This document shows positions 1 through 10,229 of a stretch of DNA of 64,000 nucleotides, one piece after another. Source of the stretch: Erpobdella octoculata (lineage: Eukaryota > Annelida > Clitellata > Hirudinida > Erpobdellidae); assembly GCA_963978895.1 (NCBI GenBank), contig OZ022241.1, positions 21,796,573 through 21,860,572 of the forward strand. Reading direction: 5' to 3'. The notes under the pieces were generated by a model. That model was not told where the DNA came from. It saw nothing but the letters and a program-made list of their open reading frames with translations, and did no database searches. The stretch's first letter is position 1. Every line of letters begins with the position of its first letter. A program made the position numbers and the translations under genes.

Positions 1-1
1 A

Positions 2-142
2 ACTAATAACATAGATTCTAATGTAACTGAAATTAATGCATGTAACCCTCTAACTCTGCACCCTAATAATGACAATTTGTTAAAAATAACTGGCCCTAGC
101 AAAAAATTAACTATTGATAAAAAAAGTTGTAAGATATCATGA
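2..142 (+). CDS. possible exon or ORF end, unknown protein
   Basis: An open frame enters from the window edge and runs about 46 codons to a TGA. It is rich in Asn, Thr and Lys and matches no family I recognise. A GTAAGA that could be a splice donor lies near 127, so this may be the end of an exon from an upstream gene. It may equally be chance in AT-rich DNA. No start is visible. Confidence 0.2.
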   Translation, partial: TNNIDSNVTEINACNPLTLHPNNDNLLKITGPSKKLTIDKKSCKIS

Positions 143-310
143 CTTTCGGTGTATGCAGGATAAAATTGTCGAAAGGAATACAGGTAGGTGCTATCGATGA
201 AGGTTTAACTTGTCGGACTCCTCGACCATTTACTATAACTAATTTACATTTAAGAAACAAAGGATTAAAATACTTCTCTTCTACATTTTCAATATTTTAT
301 TTATCTTAAG

Positions 311-1296
311 TCGATCTACAGTTTTGTACAGTTTTTTCTTTCAGCTTCCCGTGTAAGCGATTTTGTACATTTTATTTTCTTTCAGCTTTCCGTGTAAGCG
401 ATTCTGTACATTTCATTTTCTTTCAGATTCCCGTGTAAGCGATTTTGTACATTTTATCTTCTTTCAGCTTCCCGTGTAAGCGATTTTGTACATTTTATCT
501 TCTTTCAGCTTTCCGTGTAATCGTTTTTGTACATTTCATTTTCTTTCAGCCTCCAGTGTAAGCGCTTTTGTACATTTCAATTTCTTTCAGCTTTCCGTGT
601 AAGCGCTTTTGTACATTTCATTTTCGTTCAGTTTCCCGTGTAAGCGATTTTGTACATTTTATCTTCTTTCAGCTTTCCGTCTAATCGTTTTTGTACATTT
701 CATTTTCTTTCAGTTTCCCGTGTAAGCGATTTTGTACATTTCATTTTCTTTCAAATTCCCGTGTAAGCGATTTTGTACATTTTATCTTCTTTCAGCTTCC
801 CGTGTAAGCGATTTTGTACATTTTATCTTCTTTCAGCTTTCCGTGTAATCGTTTTTGTACATTTCATTTTCTTTCAGCCTCCAGTGTAAGCGCTTTTGTA
901 CATTTCAATTTCTTTCAGCTTTCCGTGTAAGCGCTTTTGTACATTTCATTTTCTTTCAGTTTCCCGTGTAAGCGATTTTGTACATTTCATTTTCTTTCAG
1001 CTTCCCGTGTAAGCGATTTTGTACATTTTATTTTCTTTCAGCTTTCTGTGTAATCATTTTTGTACATTTCATTTTCTTTCAGCCTCCAGTGTAAGCGATT
1101 TTGTACATTTCAATTTTTTTCAGCTTTCCGTGTAAGCGCTTTTGTACATTTCATTTTCTTTCAGTTTCCCGTGTAATCGTTTTTGTACATTTTATCTTCT
1201 TTCAGCTTTCCGTCTAATCGTTTTTGTACATTTCATTTTCTTTCAGTTTCCCGTGTAAGCGATTTTGTACATTTCATTTTCTTTCAGCTTCCCGTG
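311..1296. repeat. 41-bp tandem repeat array, left part (about 24 units)
   Basis: Units of about 41 bp follow one another. Each has a GTGTAAGCG block, a TTTTGTACATTT block and a pyrimidine tract ending in TTTCAG. Variant units recur in order: the CCTCCAGTG variant starts at about 550, 878 and 1083, spacings of 8 and 5 units, so there is higher-order structure of about 328 bp. Units are too alike, and lack unique spacers, for a CRISPR array. The array is cut at 1296 by an LTR element and resumes at 4116. Confidence 0.9.
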
Positions 1297-1473
1297 TGTT
1301 ATATCTTTATTATTCTAATTAAATGGTAATAATATAATCTACTTAAGTGGCTGCTAACACTTACTAGATCTTTCTGATTATCTATTCTTAATATAAATTT
1401 GTTTGCTTATGATATAATAAAGAAGGAAATAGAATAAAAACTGATCTATATATATATACACATATATATATAC

Positions 1474-1505
<32 letters not shown>

Positions 1506-1549
1506 ATACGCCCATATATATATATTTAAACAAACATATATATATAACA
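1297..1549 (-). repeat. 3' LTR of the gypsy-type element
   Basis: A 253-bp copy matching 3863-4115 by eye. It begins TGTTATATC and ends ATATAACA on the plus strand. It holds an AATAAAG motif and a long AT-alternating stretch. Confidence 0.9.
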
Positions 1550-1562
1550 CCTCCCCCTCTTT
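1550..1562 (-). promoter_or_regulatory. polypurine tract
   Basis: On the minus strand a purine run (AAGAGGGGGAGG) sits directly before the 3' LTR. This is the expected place for the plus-strand DNA primer of an LTR retrotransposon. Confidence 0.8.
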
Positions 1563-2005
1563 ATAGAAAATTATATGATTTTCTACTGGGGTCCAGTACT
1601 ATCCGTTTTGGAGGGTTGCAATAACGTTTAGGTCTTGCCTCTGGTTCTATTCCTGTTGGAATGTGTGACAATTCCTCCGGATTGGCTTCATTATCTATAT
1701 GGCTCGGAACATGGTCTCCTTGTCTATTCTCTCCATCCTCATTCTCCGTAAGCCGAGGGGTTGCGTTTATGTCTGGTTCCAACATCTCTTCCTCTTCTGG
1801 GAACACAATTCTTACCGGGGCTTTCTCTTTCTCACTTTTATCTTGAAGGGGCACTGGCATGTCGAAAGTCTGAAACATTTCTTTAAGTGCCCAATCTAAA
1901 TTCCTTGGTCTTAATTGATTTGTATGCCTTTTTGTAATCCTTCTGTCAATCTCGACTTCGTAAACCGTTTTTCCAATTCTTTTTAAAATCTTCCCTGGTA
2001 TCCAT
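1561..2005 (-). pseudogene. pol C-terminal segment, out of frame
   Basis: A minus-strand frame downstream of integrase reads HPRWIPGKILKRIG and then a basic stretch, RPKRYCNPPKRIV, before the stop. This looks like the tail found after integrase in Ty3/gypsy Pol. It lacks its own clear start and is in a different frame from the integrase ORF, which stops at 2015. A deletion between the two probably removed the rest of the integrase C-terminal region. Because the LTRs match, this break was probably already in the parent copy. Confidence 0.6.
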
Positions 2006-2014
2006 CTGGGATGG

Positions 2015-3850
2015 TCATGGTGTAGATCTATAACACAACAAAAACTTTTGCACTAATTCCTCGGTAATTCCTTCACCTTTTAGCTTTTGTATGGTTCTTT
2101 TGAAAGTATCAACAAATCTTTCTGCTTGACCATTACTTTGTGGATGAAAAGGAGGTATTCGGATATGACTGATAAATTTTGACTGACAAAATCTTTCAAA
2201 TTCCATAGAAGTAAATTGTGTTCCGTTATCTGATACCAATGTCTTGGGAAATCCATACCGAGCAAACATTCTGTTCAGCTCGCGAATTGTCGTTGTTGAG
2301 GTAGCCGCACTCCTAATTTCTGACCATTTTGAATATGCGTATACAACAACCAGAAACATTGAATTCTCCATTGGTCCCGCAAAATCAATGTGAATTCTCT
2401 CCCAGGCCTGTGATGGTTCAGGCCATGGTGACAACGTGTTTTCTATAGGCATTTTAGCTGCTTTTTGACATGCATCACAGGTTTTCACCATACTTTCAAT
2501 ATCTCTATCGATTCCATGCCAATACACCGACTGTCTGGCTAGCATTTTCATTCTCGTAATTCCTGGATGGCCCTGATGTAGCATCCTCAATATACGCTGT
2601 TGCAGTTTTTTTGGAATTACTGCTCTTACACCCATAATTAGAACGCCATCATGTAAAGTCAAATCAGTTGCTTTACTTTGGAATGCATTCCAGTTTGATC
2701 CAGGTTTAATTTTTGGCCAAAATCCTTTTTTAATGATCTCACTTAACTCTATGAGTTCAGAGTCTTCTTCTGTCATAATTTGAATATCTTTCTTACTAAC
2801 AGGTAATTGTCTCATCGTATCCTCTTGTATCATTGTGATGTCTTCGTTTACACCTGCTATTATCAAATCCTCATTTCCTGTTGTTTCATCCGAGTCAGAT
2901 TCGTCACTAAAATCTGATCCTGAAGATTTGGTGCCGTCGTCTGTTATGGAGGATTCCGTTTCAGAACCGTCGTTGTATGGGCCAAAACCATAGTTGTTAT
3001 TGCCATTCTTATAATCATCATCGTCACTTTCATTCTCATCATTTTGCATTTCGTTTTCAACATTCCTCTCATCTTTTTTAATTTTGTTTTCGACGTCCAA
3101 ACCGACTGTATCACTGACACCATCTTTGCATGGTTCATCTTGAGCATCCTTGCAATGTTCATTATCATGACCATATTTGACAGGCACATCATCATGAACA
3201 TCTTTGCATGGCTCATCTTGAACATCTTTGCATGGTTCATCTTGAACATCCTTGCAATGTTCATTATCATGACCATATTTGACAGGCACATCATCATGAC
3301 CGTCTTTGACAGGCTCATCAACATGACCATCTTTGCATGGTTCATCTTTAACATCTTTGCAAGGTTCATCTTGAACATCTTTGCAAGGCTCATCTTGCAC
3401 ATCTTTGCAAGGCTCATTTTGCACATCTTTGCAAGGTTCATCACCATGACCATCCTTGCATGGTTCATCTTGTACATTCTTGCATGGTTCATCTTGACCG
3501 TCTTTTTTGTTTCCGCAATTGTTTGTGTCACCATGGAGGAATTCAAGAAAATTCTTCTTTTCTTGCATTGCTGCTCTGTGTGCTGCTCTGTTTTCCTCCG
3601 ACATTTTATTCAGAGCATTCAAGTTAACTTTGACGTATTTATTGTCCTGCATCATTGAGATTAACTGAAGAAATCTTTGTTCAGTTTCTTCTTTTTCAAT
3701 TCTCTTTTCAATTCTCTTTTTTTCTTTTTCTCGAGCCTCTTTTTCAAGTTTTTCTTGTTTTTCTCGAGCTTCCCTCTCTTTTTCTCGAGCCTCTTTTTCA
3801 ATTAGAAACTTAAGCAATTGTGCTATGTTTGAATCTTGGTCCTTTGACAT
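2015..3850 (-). CDS. coiled-coil/repeat leader fused to gypsy integrase
   Basis: The ATG at 3850 (MSKDQDSN) is preferred to an upstream TTG; it starts near the 5' LTR, where gag normally begins. Residues 1-70 are a Glu/Lys/Arg coiled coil. Residues of about 110-240 are tandem copies of a DEPCKDVQ-like repeat of 8-10 residues, followed by an acidic stretch. From about residue 390 the protein is typical gypsy Pol: a GHPGITRMKML / CDACQ zinc-binding module, then the integrase core with DFAGP, SDNGTQF and HPQSNGQAE giving the D, D and E. It ends abruptly at CYRSTP. Gag capsid and zinc knuckles, protease, RT and RNase H are missing. It would act on element cDNA if made. Confidence 0.8.
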   Translation of the reverse strand: MSKDQDSNIAQLLKFLIEKEAREKEREAREKQEKLEKEAREKEKKRIEKRIEKEETEQRFLQLISMMQDNKYVKVNLNALNKMSEENRAAHRAAMQEKKNFLEFLHGDTNNCGNKKDGQDEPCKNVQDEPCKDGHGDEPCKDVQNEPCKDVQDEPCKDVQDEPCKDVKDEPCKDGHVDEPVKDGHDDVPVKYGHDNEHCKDVQDEPCKDVQDEPCKDVHDDVPVKYGHDNEHCKDAQDEPCKDGVSDTVGLDVENKIKKDERNVENEMQNDENESDDDDYKNGNNNYGFGPYNDGSETESSITDDGTKSSGSDFSDESDSDETTGNEDLIIAGVNEDITMIQEDTMRQLPVSKKDIQIMTEEDSELIELSEIIKKGFWPKIKPGSNWNAFQSKATDLTLHDGVLIMGVRAVIPKKLQQRILRMLHQGHPGITRMKMLARQSVYWHGIDRDIESMVKTCDACQKAAKMPIENTLSPWPEPSQAWERIHIDFAGPMENSMFLVVVYAYSKWSEIRSAATSTTTIRELNRMFARYGFPKTLVSDNGTQFTSMEFERFCQSKFISHIRIPPFHPQSNGQAERFVDTFKRTIQKLKGEGITEELVQKFLLCYRSTP

Positions 3851-3862
3851 CCTCGTCGTCAA

Positions 3863-4039
3863 TGTTATATCTTTATTATTCTAATTAAATGGTAATAATA
3901 TAATCTACTTAAGTGGCTGCTAACACTTACTAGATCTTTCTGATTATCTATTCTTAATATAAATTTGTTTGCTTATGATATAATAAAGAAGGAAATAGAA
4001 TAAAAACTGATCTATATATATATACACATATATATATAC

Positions 4040-4071
<32 letters not shown>

Positions 4072-4115
4072 ATACGCCCATATATATATATTTAAACAAA
4101 CATATATATATAACA
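3863..4115 (-). repeat. 5' LTR of the gypsy-type element
   Basis: A 253-bp LTR matching 1297-1549. The adjoining TTGACGACGAGGATG on the minus strand is where the tRNA primer-binding site should be; a related TTGGCGACGAAAG follows the LTR remnant of another gypsy element near 53740. Confidence 0.9.
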
Positions 4116-4345
4116 CCGTGTAAGCGATTTTGTACATTTTATCTTCTTTCAACTTTCCGTGTAATCGTTTTTGGACATTTCATTTTCTTTCAGCTTCCAG
4201 TGTAAGCGCTTTTGTACATTTAATTTCTTTCAGCTTCCCGTGTAAGCGATTTTGTACATTTTATTTTCTTTCAACTTCCTGTTTAATTGTTTTTGTACAT
4301 TTCATTTTCTTTCAGTTTCCCGTGTAAGCTTTTTGTACATTTTTT
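4116..4345. repeat. 41-bp tandem repeat array, right part
   Basis: The array continues after the LTR element with about five more units, in register with the left part across the CCGTG duplication. The units degenerate after about 4345 and traces persist to about 4470. Confidence 0.85.
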
Positions 4346-7219
4346 ATGTTGTTTAATTTTTTATTGCATATAAATTACTTTTTCTTTCATCTTGTTCAAG
4401 TTTTGCATGTAAACCTTTTTTTTGGTCATGTGTTGCTTTTGTACATTTTGTTTCAACATACTGTTAGTTTTTACATTTTTGAAATAATTTAATTTCAATA
4501 TTGTTTGACTTATTTCCCTGGTATGTGCAAGATTGTGAAAAGTTGAAAATTGTGGCACATAGGTTAAATTCAAAGCTAGAAACTTGGGTGAGAATAAGAT
4601 GCTGTCAAAATTATGGGAAAAGTATAAGAAAAAAAATCAAAAGATGGTAATGTAAAATATCATTTTTTTCACTTCAGCAAATATACTATAAAACTGTCAC
4701 AAAGTTTTTGAACTAATTCTTATAATACCTGCTCTTTCTCAATTCCAGAACCACTAAAGATAACTTTAAATTCTCATCAAAAATGTTATCAATCACAAAT
4801 TGCTGTGATTCAATTGTCTAAGACACATTATCATCTAATTATTTTAATTTACAATAAATCTAAATTATTTTAAATCATAGTATTTTATTTCCCTTATCAT
4901 GTTAATCTTAGTTTGTCTTCTATCACTCATTCATCATATCAGTTACTAAGTCTAAGTAGTTTCATCATTTTCAATCACCAGTAACCATCATTAAATTAAG
5001 TTATAAATTATTTATCACCATAATATACCGTGACATCCTCGATACAAACAATCATGTGTTCTTGTCTTATAATCTCTCACCTTTCATCAACTTTCTTTAT
5101 TAAGATCTCATTTTGGACCAATGGTGAACAAAACACAAATGCTTTTAAATAAAATTTTTATGTCCTTAGGTACTTAGGACTACACTACTACACTTACACT
5201 AGACTACTATAGATTATGTCACTACACTAGGTCCTTATGTATGTCTTTTTCAAGTTTTTCAAAGTAGTCACTAGTACTGACTAGTCTAGTTGACTAGTAG
5301 TGACTAGTAGTTAGTAGTCCATGTCTCATCTTTCCAGGTACCGGGAGGGTTGTTACACCAAAAAGTTATTGAATTCAATAAAACAACTTGCTCTTTAAAT
5401 TTTACTTTAAAACTTGTTAAAAAACTCTTTTAAGTGGGGTTTAAAGTTTAACGGAACGATTTTTCCGATAAAAATATATTGCAAGCAACTATCGACTTAT
5501 CATACGTATATAAGCACGTGATATTTTATAACGAATCAGAAGCCAAAAATCGACATTATTAACATAAAGTTTATAAATAGACAGAAGGGTGTATCTCTGA
5601 AATCTTAATTAATTTTTAATTTTCATAATTTTATTGGAAACCATCATAATTCTTAAAATGTGAGATATTTGCGCGCTACAATTTTTAAATTTTCAAAAAA
5701 ATTGTTTACAGGAGTTTCTTCTAATATCTCTTTAAATAGATAAAATTGATCTATCATTTTAAGTACAAACAATTTAATTTGATGGATAGCTTAACTCTCT
5801 AAAAAAAAAATTTTTTTTGTCAAAATTTATTAATTATACCTTAAATGAAAAGGTTTTTATTTAGCACTAGTCGTGCAACTATAAAGTTAAAACTTTAAAT
5901 ACTCATTCAGAAAAAGCTAGGTTGAAAAAATATAAAATTTGGTCACTAACTTTTAATTAGTTTAAAAATTATTGAAGCAAAACAATGAAATCACCTTTGT
6001 TAACATTTTAATTCCCCATATTGTTAAATGTTGAGCTACAAAACAATAAATTCAGATAATTGTCCAAAATTATCTAAAGTTTCATCCTATGAAGTTTGGT
6101 TAAAAAATTCGCTTTTGTTTAAAACTTATTTACTTAAAACAAAGGACCGAAAGCTTCATTGAAACCGTACACTTTACAAAATATACTGTAGCTTAAATTT
6201 AACATTAAACGTTTAGCTACAGCGTTAAAATTTAATAATCTAAAGAAACGTATTAAAAATTACTATCATTTTTCGAATATCAAGTATGGTTAAAAATCTT
6301 CAATTGGTAAAAAAGATATTCACTGTACGGAATAAAAGTATTTTTATCAATTAAACAGTTAATGGATGACCTATAAAACTACAGTTACAGATAACTGTCT
6401 TAAATTACCCTTTCTATTACTGCCTCAAATTTGGTTGAGAAATATTAATTGGTTAAAATTTTATTGGCGAAAAATCGAGCCAAAAAATTGCACGAGTGCT
6501 AACCATTACTTAAATATCTTTACCATGGCTGTAAACGTTGACCTTCAAAACTCAAATTTTTGGCTTTTTTTACGAATTAGTTAAGGTTTTAACATGTAAA
6601 GTTTGGATGAAATATTTCAAGCGGTTTGGGCGTTATTCGTGAAAAACCGACGAAACGAAGCTAATATAGACCTAACCGTTTATGAAATATCTTTATTTTG
6701 GCATTAATCGTTGAGCTACAAAGTTGTAAATTCAGATTTATTTTAAATAGTAGCAATATGTTTATTGTATGAAATTTGGTAAGAAACTATCAAGCGGTTG
6801 AAAAGATATTCGAGAAAAGTAAATTAAAAAACTTGAGTGTATCGAGAACTCATATTCGAGCTTTGTGTCAGATGCTTCAGTATAGTGGTCTAAGTGCCTT
6901 TTTTTACGAAACTCAAAATATAATTAAAATAATTAAATTTACTTAGAATAATAGTAAATAATACGTTTTTTTAAGTGGTTACTGAAAATTTCAGCTCTTT
7001 GACGCTTTTAATTCGGCTTATTATTCGAAAAATTTAAAATCGCGCAAATTTTTCAAAAGCTGAAAATTCAAAATTTTGACTTTCAAAAATTTTTTTTTTC
7101 GATCAATTCTTTTATGTTTGTCTATCTGAACATATTAAAGTGAAAACCGCATTTTAATTAAACTCTCCGCACTCAGAACTACTACGTCGTCTAATGGCAA
7201 TCTGTAATCCGAGTAGGAT
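4346..7219. other. AT-rich region without a recognisable gene
   Basis: No coding region is supported. A CTAGT-rich patch lies at 5160-5330. From about 5950 to 6850 a diverged motif (TTGAGCTACAAA followed by AAATTCAGAT) recurs at intervals, suggesting very old tandem or dispersed repeats. The last 50 bases before the (AAT)n array may be the 3' end of an old retroposon. Confidence 0.6.
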
Positions 7220-7475
<256 letters not shown>

Positions 7476-7731
7476 GGTTTACAGTTCTCGTTTTAGCTCC
7501 CACTCAATTCCCTATTTCAAAAAAGGCTGTTTGTTTACGTTTGGAAAAAGTCAATTTTCTTCGAAAATATCAATTGTGACACAGAATTATTTGTATAAAT
7601 TGCAATATACAACGATTTTCTAATAATACCGATACTTTTTTCCGTTTATTTGACATTATTTAACTATCTCAATACAATTATCGCCCGTCAACTTGGGGTC
7701 TCTCGTACGGAATTCATTAAGTTGTAAAGTT

Positions 7732-8592
7732 ATGCCGCCAAAGACAAAGAAGGACTTAGTATTGGATGGACGATCCACAGCCGAAATGCTTGGTATTAAG
7801 CTGTGTGAATGTTGCCTCAAAGAAAATGAGGATATTTTAAAGATTCTGGTTGAGTTGAAAAATGTCAAGGCAAAAGAGGTGGAAACCAAAGAGATGGCTG
7901 AAGACATAAAAGAAATTAAAAACATGATTAAAAAGAGTGACAACTTAACAGTGGCCTTAGAAAAACAAAATGGGCAGATCCAAGAACTAGGTCTGAAGTT
8001 AGAAGATGTTGCTAATAAAAGGATACAGGAAAACCAAATGATGAAAAAAGAATGGTCTAGCTTGTTTAAAGAAAATGTAGAGGTTTTAAATCAGAATGTT
8101 GGTGCTGTACAGAGATCAGTTGTTGGGACTATTGAAATAAACAACAAAAGAATTGAAAGACAAAACAACTTTATAGCCTACAACTTGCCTGAGAATGACC
8201 CAAATTCCAAAGCAAAAGACAAAGAGGATATTCTAAAACTTCTGAAAGAGATAACAGATAAGGACTTTGACGCCGAAGTTGTGGAGCTTTTCAGGTTGGG
8301 AAAACGGACTGATAATGCTCAAAGGGCAAGACCGGTCCTGGTCAGGTTTGACAACCAAAGTACTAAAAATTTGGTGCTCGAGAACAGTTTCAGACTAAAG
8401 AAAAGTGAGTCTTACAAAATGGTGATCCTTAGTCAGGACTTGTCAATCGAAGACAGGGAGCAATGCAGAAAGCTTCTGTACGAAAAAAGAAAAGAAATTA
8501 GTCTCAAAGATGACATAAATAAATGGGTACTCAGGATAAGAGGGAAGCCAGGGAATTTCCATGTCTTGTCCTACATGAACAAAAATTTATAA
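7732..8592 (+). CDS. LINE A ORF1, RNA-binding coiled-coil protein
   Basis: This 286-residue ORF1 starts at MPPKTKKD. Residues 1-40 include CECCLKE, a possible zinc ligand group. Residues of about 50-145 form a heptad-rich coiled coil. After RQNNFIAYNLPE comes an RRM-like fold with VVELFRLGKR and RPVLVRF, and a C-terminal domain with ILSQDLSIEDREQ. This order matches ORF1 proteins of CR1, L2 and L1-like LINEs, which trimerise and bind element RNA. The ORF is intact. The in-frame TTG upstream is less likely as a start. ORF2 opens in another frame before ORF1 ends. Confidence 0.8.
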   Translation: MPPKTKKDLVLDGRSTAEMLGIKLCECCLKENEDILKILVELKNVKAKEVETKEMAEDIKEIKNMIKKSDNLTVALEKQNGQIQELGLKLEDVANKRIQENQMMKKEWSSLFKENVEVLNQNVGAVQRSVVGTIEINNKRIERQNNFIAYNLPENDPNSKAKDKEDILKLLKEITDKDFDAEVVELFRLGKRTDNAQRARPVLVRFDNQSTKNLVLENSFRLKKSESYKMVILSQDLSIEDREQCRKLLYEKRKEISLKDDINKWVLRIRGKPGNFHVLSYMNKNL

Positions 8593-8909
8593 GGCCGCCC
8601 TGTTCAAGATCCAGTGATGTTGCTGCTACAAGTTTTCTAAAAAAGGATGGATGCTGTTTAGCACTTACGAATGCTAGAAGTCTCCTCAACAAGATTGTGG
8701 AACTTGAGTATTTTTTGGATGAATATAATGTTGATATTTTTTCTGTTACTGAGACATGGTTGTCTCCTGAGGACCCTGACAGTCTATTTTTACCCATGGG
8801 CTACTCTGCAAAGCGTTGGGACAGACCATCTAGAGGCGGCGGGGTTGCCTTTATTATTAAGAATGAAATCCCATTCAAACCTATAGCTATTCCTGCAAAA
8901 TTCCAATCT
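8523..8909 (+). CDS. LINE A ORF2, N-terminal part (endonuclease start)
   Basis: The ORF overlaps the end of ORF1 in another frame and has no clear ATG of its own, so reinitiation or frameshifting is possible. It encodes the first part of an APE-type endonuclease: LALTNARSLLNKIVELEYF, then DIFSVTETWL with the catalytic Glu, then GGGVAFI. After Ser at 8907-8909 the reading runs into LINE B and stops at 8924. The missing continuation is at 13394. Confidence 0.8.
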
Positions 8910-9191
8910 ATCCTTTTTTTTTAACTTTCTATGTAAGCAAGTATGGCGTGTTTATTTCTCATGCCCTTGATTTTCTATTTGAACATCTTATAACATTATA
9001 ATTTCTAGTTTTATAACTTTTATTAATTAAATAATAGTTTCACACTCGTTTGCACCAATAATTTTCACTTTACCGAACGTTTTTATAAGCTTCGCCGCCG
9101 AACGTTATTAACCTATTACTGCTCAGCACTGTATTTATCACTAATTTCGTGGTTACTCTATCTTTAATTGATTTTTTAACTGCATTTGAAA

Positions 9192-9990
9192 ATGCCACCA
9201 AAAAGTGCGAACGATATCAAAAGTAGAATTGAGCTGTACGCAGGTTAGCCAGTGACGCTAAGAAAACATCGACACTTGGCTTGCGGCGCTTGTAACAGAA
9301 GTTGGTTTACTCAAATCTATTGTGGCTGAACTGAAGGTCTCATTAACCCAGAAAGAAAACAGAATCCAGGAACTCGAGGCATCGAAATTAAATTTGTCAC
9401 CCGACAACCAATTCTTTTCCTATGCAGCCATTGCTAATGCTAATCCAAATGAAAAACAATCGCCGGTTGAAATTGCGGTACTTGCTGCGGTCAGAAAAGA
9501 AAAGACTCGTTCACAACAAATTGAGCGCAATGTGATTATCCACGGAGTTGCAAAGAGTGGAACTGATCAAGATGCTGATAGAGATGACATAACAAAGGTT
9601 GATGAAATTTTAAACGTTTTACAAATAAAAAGAGCAGATGTTAAGAGACAAGCGCGTTTAAAGAGAAAAGATAGTGCTGTGTCATCGTCGAGTGAGAAGA
9701 GTGAGCTAATTATTCTCGAGCTCAAAAGCACCGAAGCGAAACAAAAAGCTTGCTCCAACGCCCGAAAACTACGGCAACACAGCAACATGAATGGGATTTA
9801 CGTAAACGAAGACAAAACAGTGGCACAACGAGATGCAGAGAGAGTCCTTCGTAAAGAAAGAAACTCGAGAAACGATTGTCTTGACGGGTCTGACGAAAAT
9901 GGGAGGCGTTTCGGGATTGAAGATGGAAAGAAATTCTACTGGGCCATTCGCGATGGCACAGTTAGAAAAGTATTTCTTAAACCTACCTAA
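9192..9990 (+). pseudogene. LINE B ORF1, broken
   Basis: MPPKSANDIKSRIELYAG starts at 9192 and stops after 18 codons. The rest resumes in another frame from about 9290. It shows a coiled coil (ELKVSLTQKENRIQELEAS), an RRM-like segment (ERNVIIHGVAKSG...VKRQARL) and a C-terminal part with GIYVNEDKTVAQRDAER, as in CR1/Jockey ORF1 proteins. The early stop and shift mean no full ORF1 protein can be made. Confidence 0.75.
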
Positions 9991-10229
9991 AAGTACTCTC
10001 AACCAAAGTCTCGACTTGCCACCCCAACATCACAGTAACTCAGCTTTGCATTCTTTATATGCCGCTTCCAACACATCGGATTCATCAATACTCTCATCTT
10101 CCTTGTCAAACAAATCACTTTATTTGGTCAACTCAGCATCAGTCACTAACGAAAATACCATTTCCAAATATTTCATAAATCACCCCAACCATATTACTTC
10201 ATCATCAGGCTCTGGGAAGCAAAATCAAA

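Larger units (their letters stand above)
1297..4115 (-). mobile_element. non-autonomous Ty3/gypsy-type LTR retrotransposon
   Basis: This is a complete 2.8-kb element on the minus strand with two 253-bp LTRs that look identical by eye, TG...CA ends with short inverted repeats (TGTTATAT/ATATAACA) and a 5-bp target duplication, CCGTG, at 1292-1296 and 4116-4120. A polypurine tract abuts the 3' LTR. Inside are a coiled-coil, repeat-rich leader fused in frame to integrase, and a short second frame for the pol C-terminus. Protease, reverse transcriptase and RNase H are absent, so mobility would need enzymes from a full-length relative. The matching LTRs imply recent insertion. Confidence 0.9.

Noticed and set aside
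311..1296. CRISPR-like array
   Set aside because: Repeats are contiguous 41-bp units without unique spacers, and the DNA is eukaryotic.
3044..3658. Plus-strand ORF of hydrophobic repeats
   Set aside because: Shadow of the repeat tract in the integrase-fusion ORF on the other strand.
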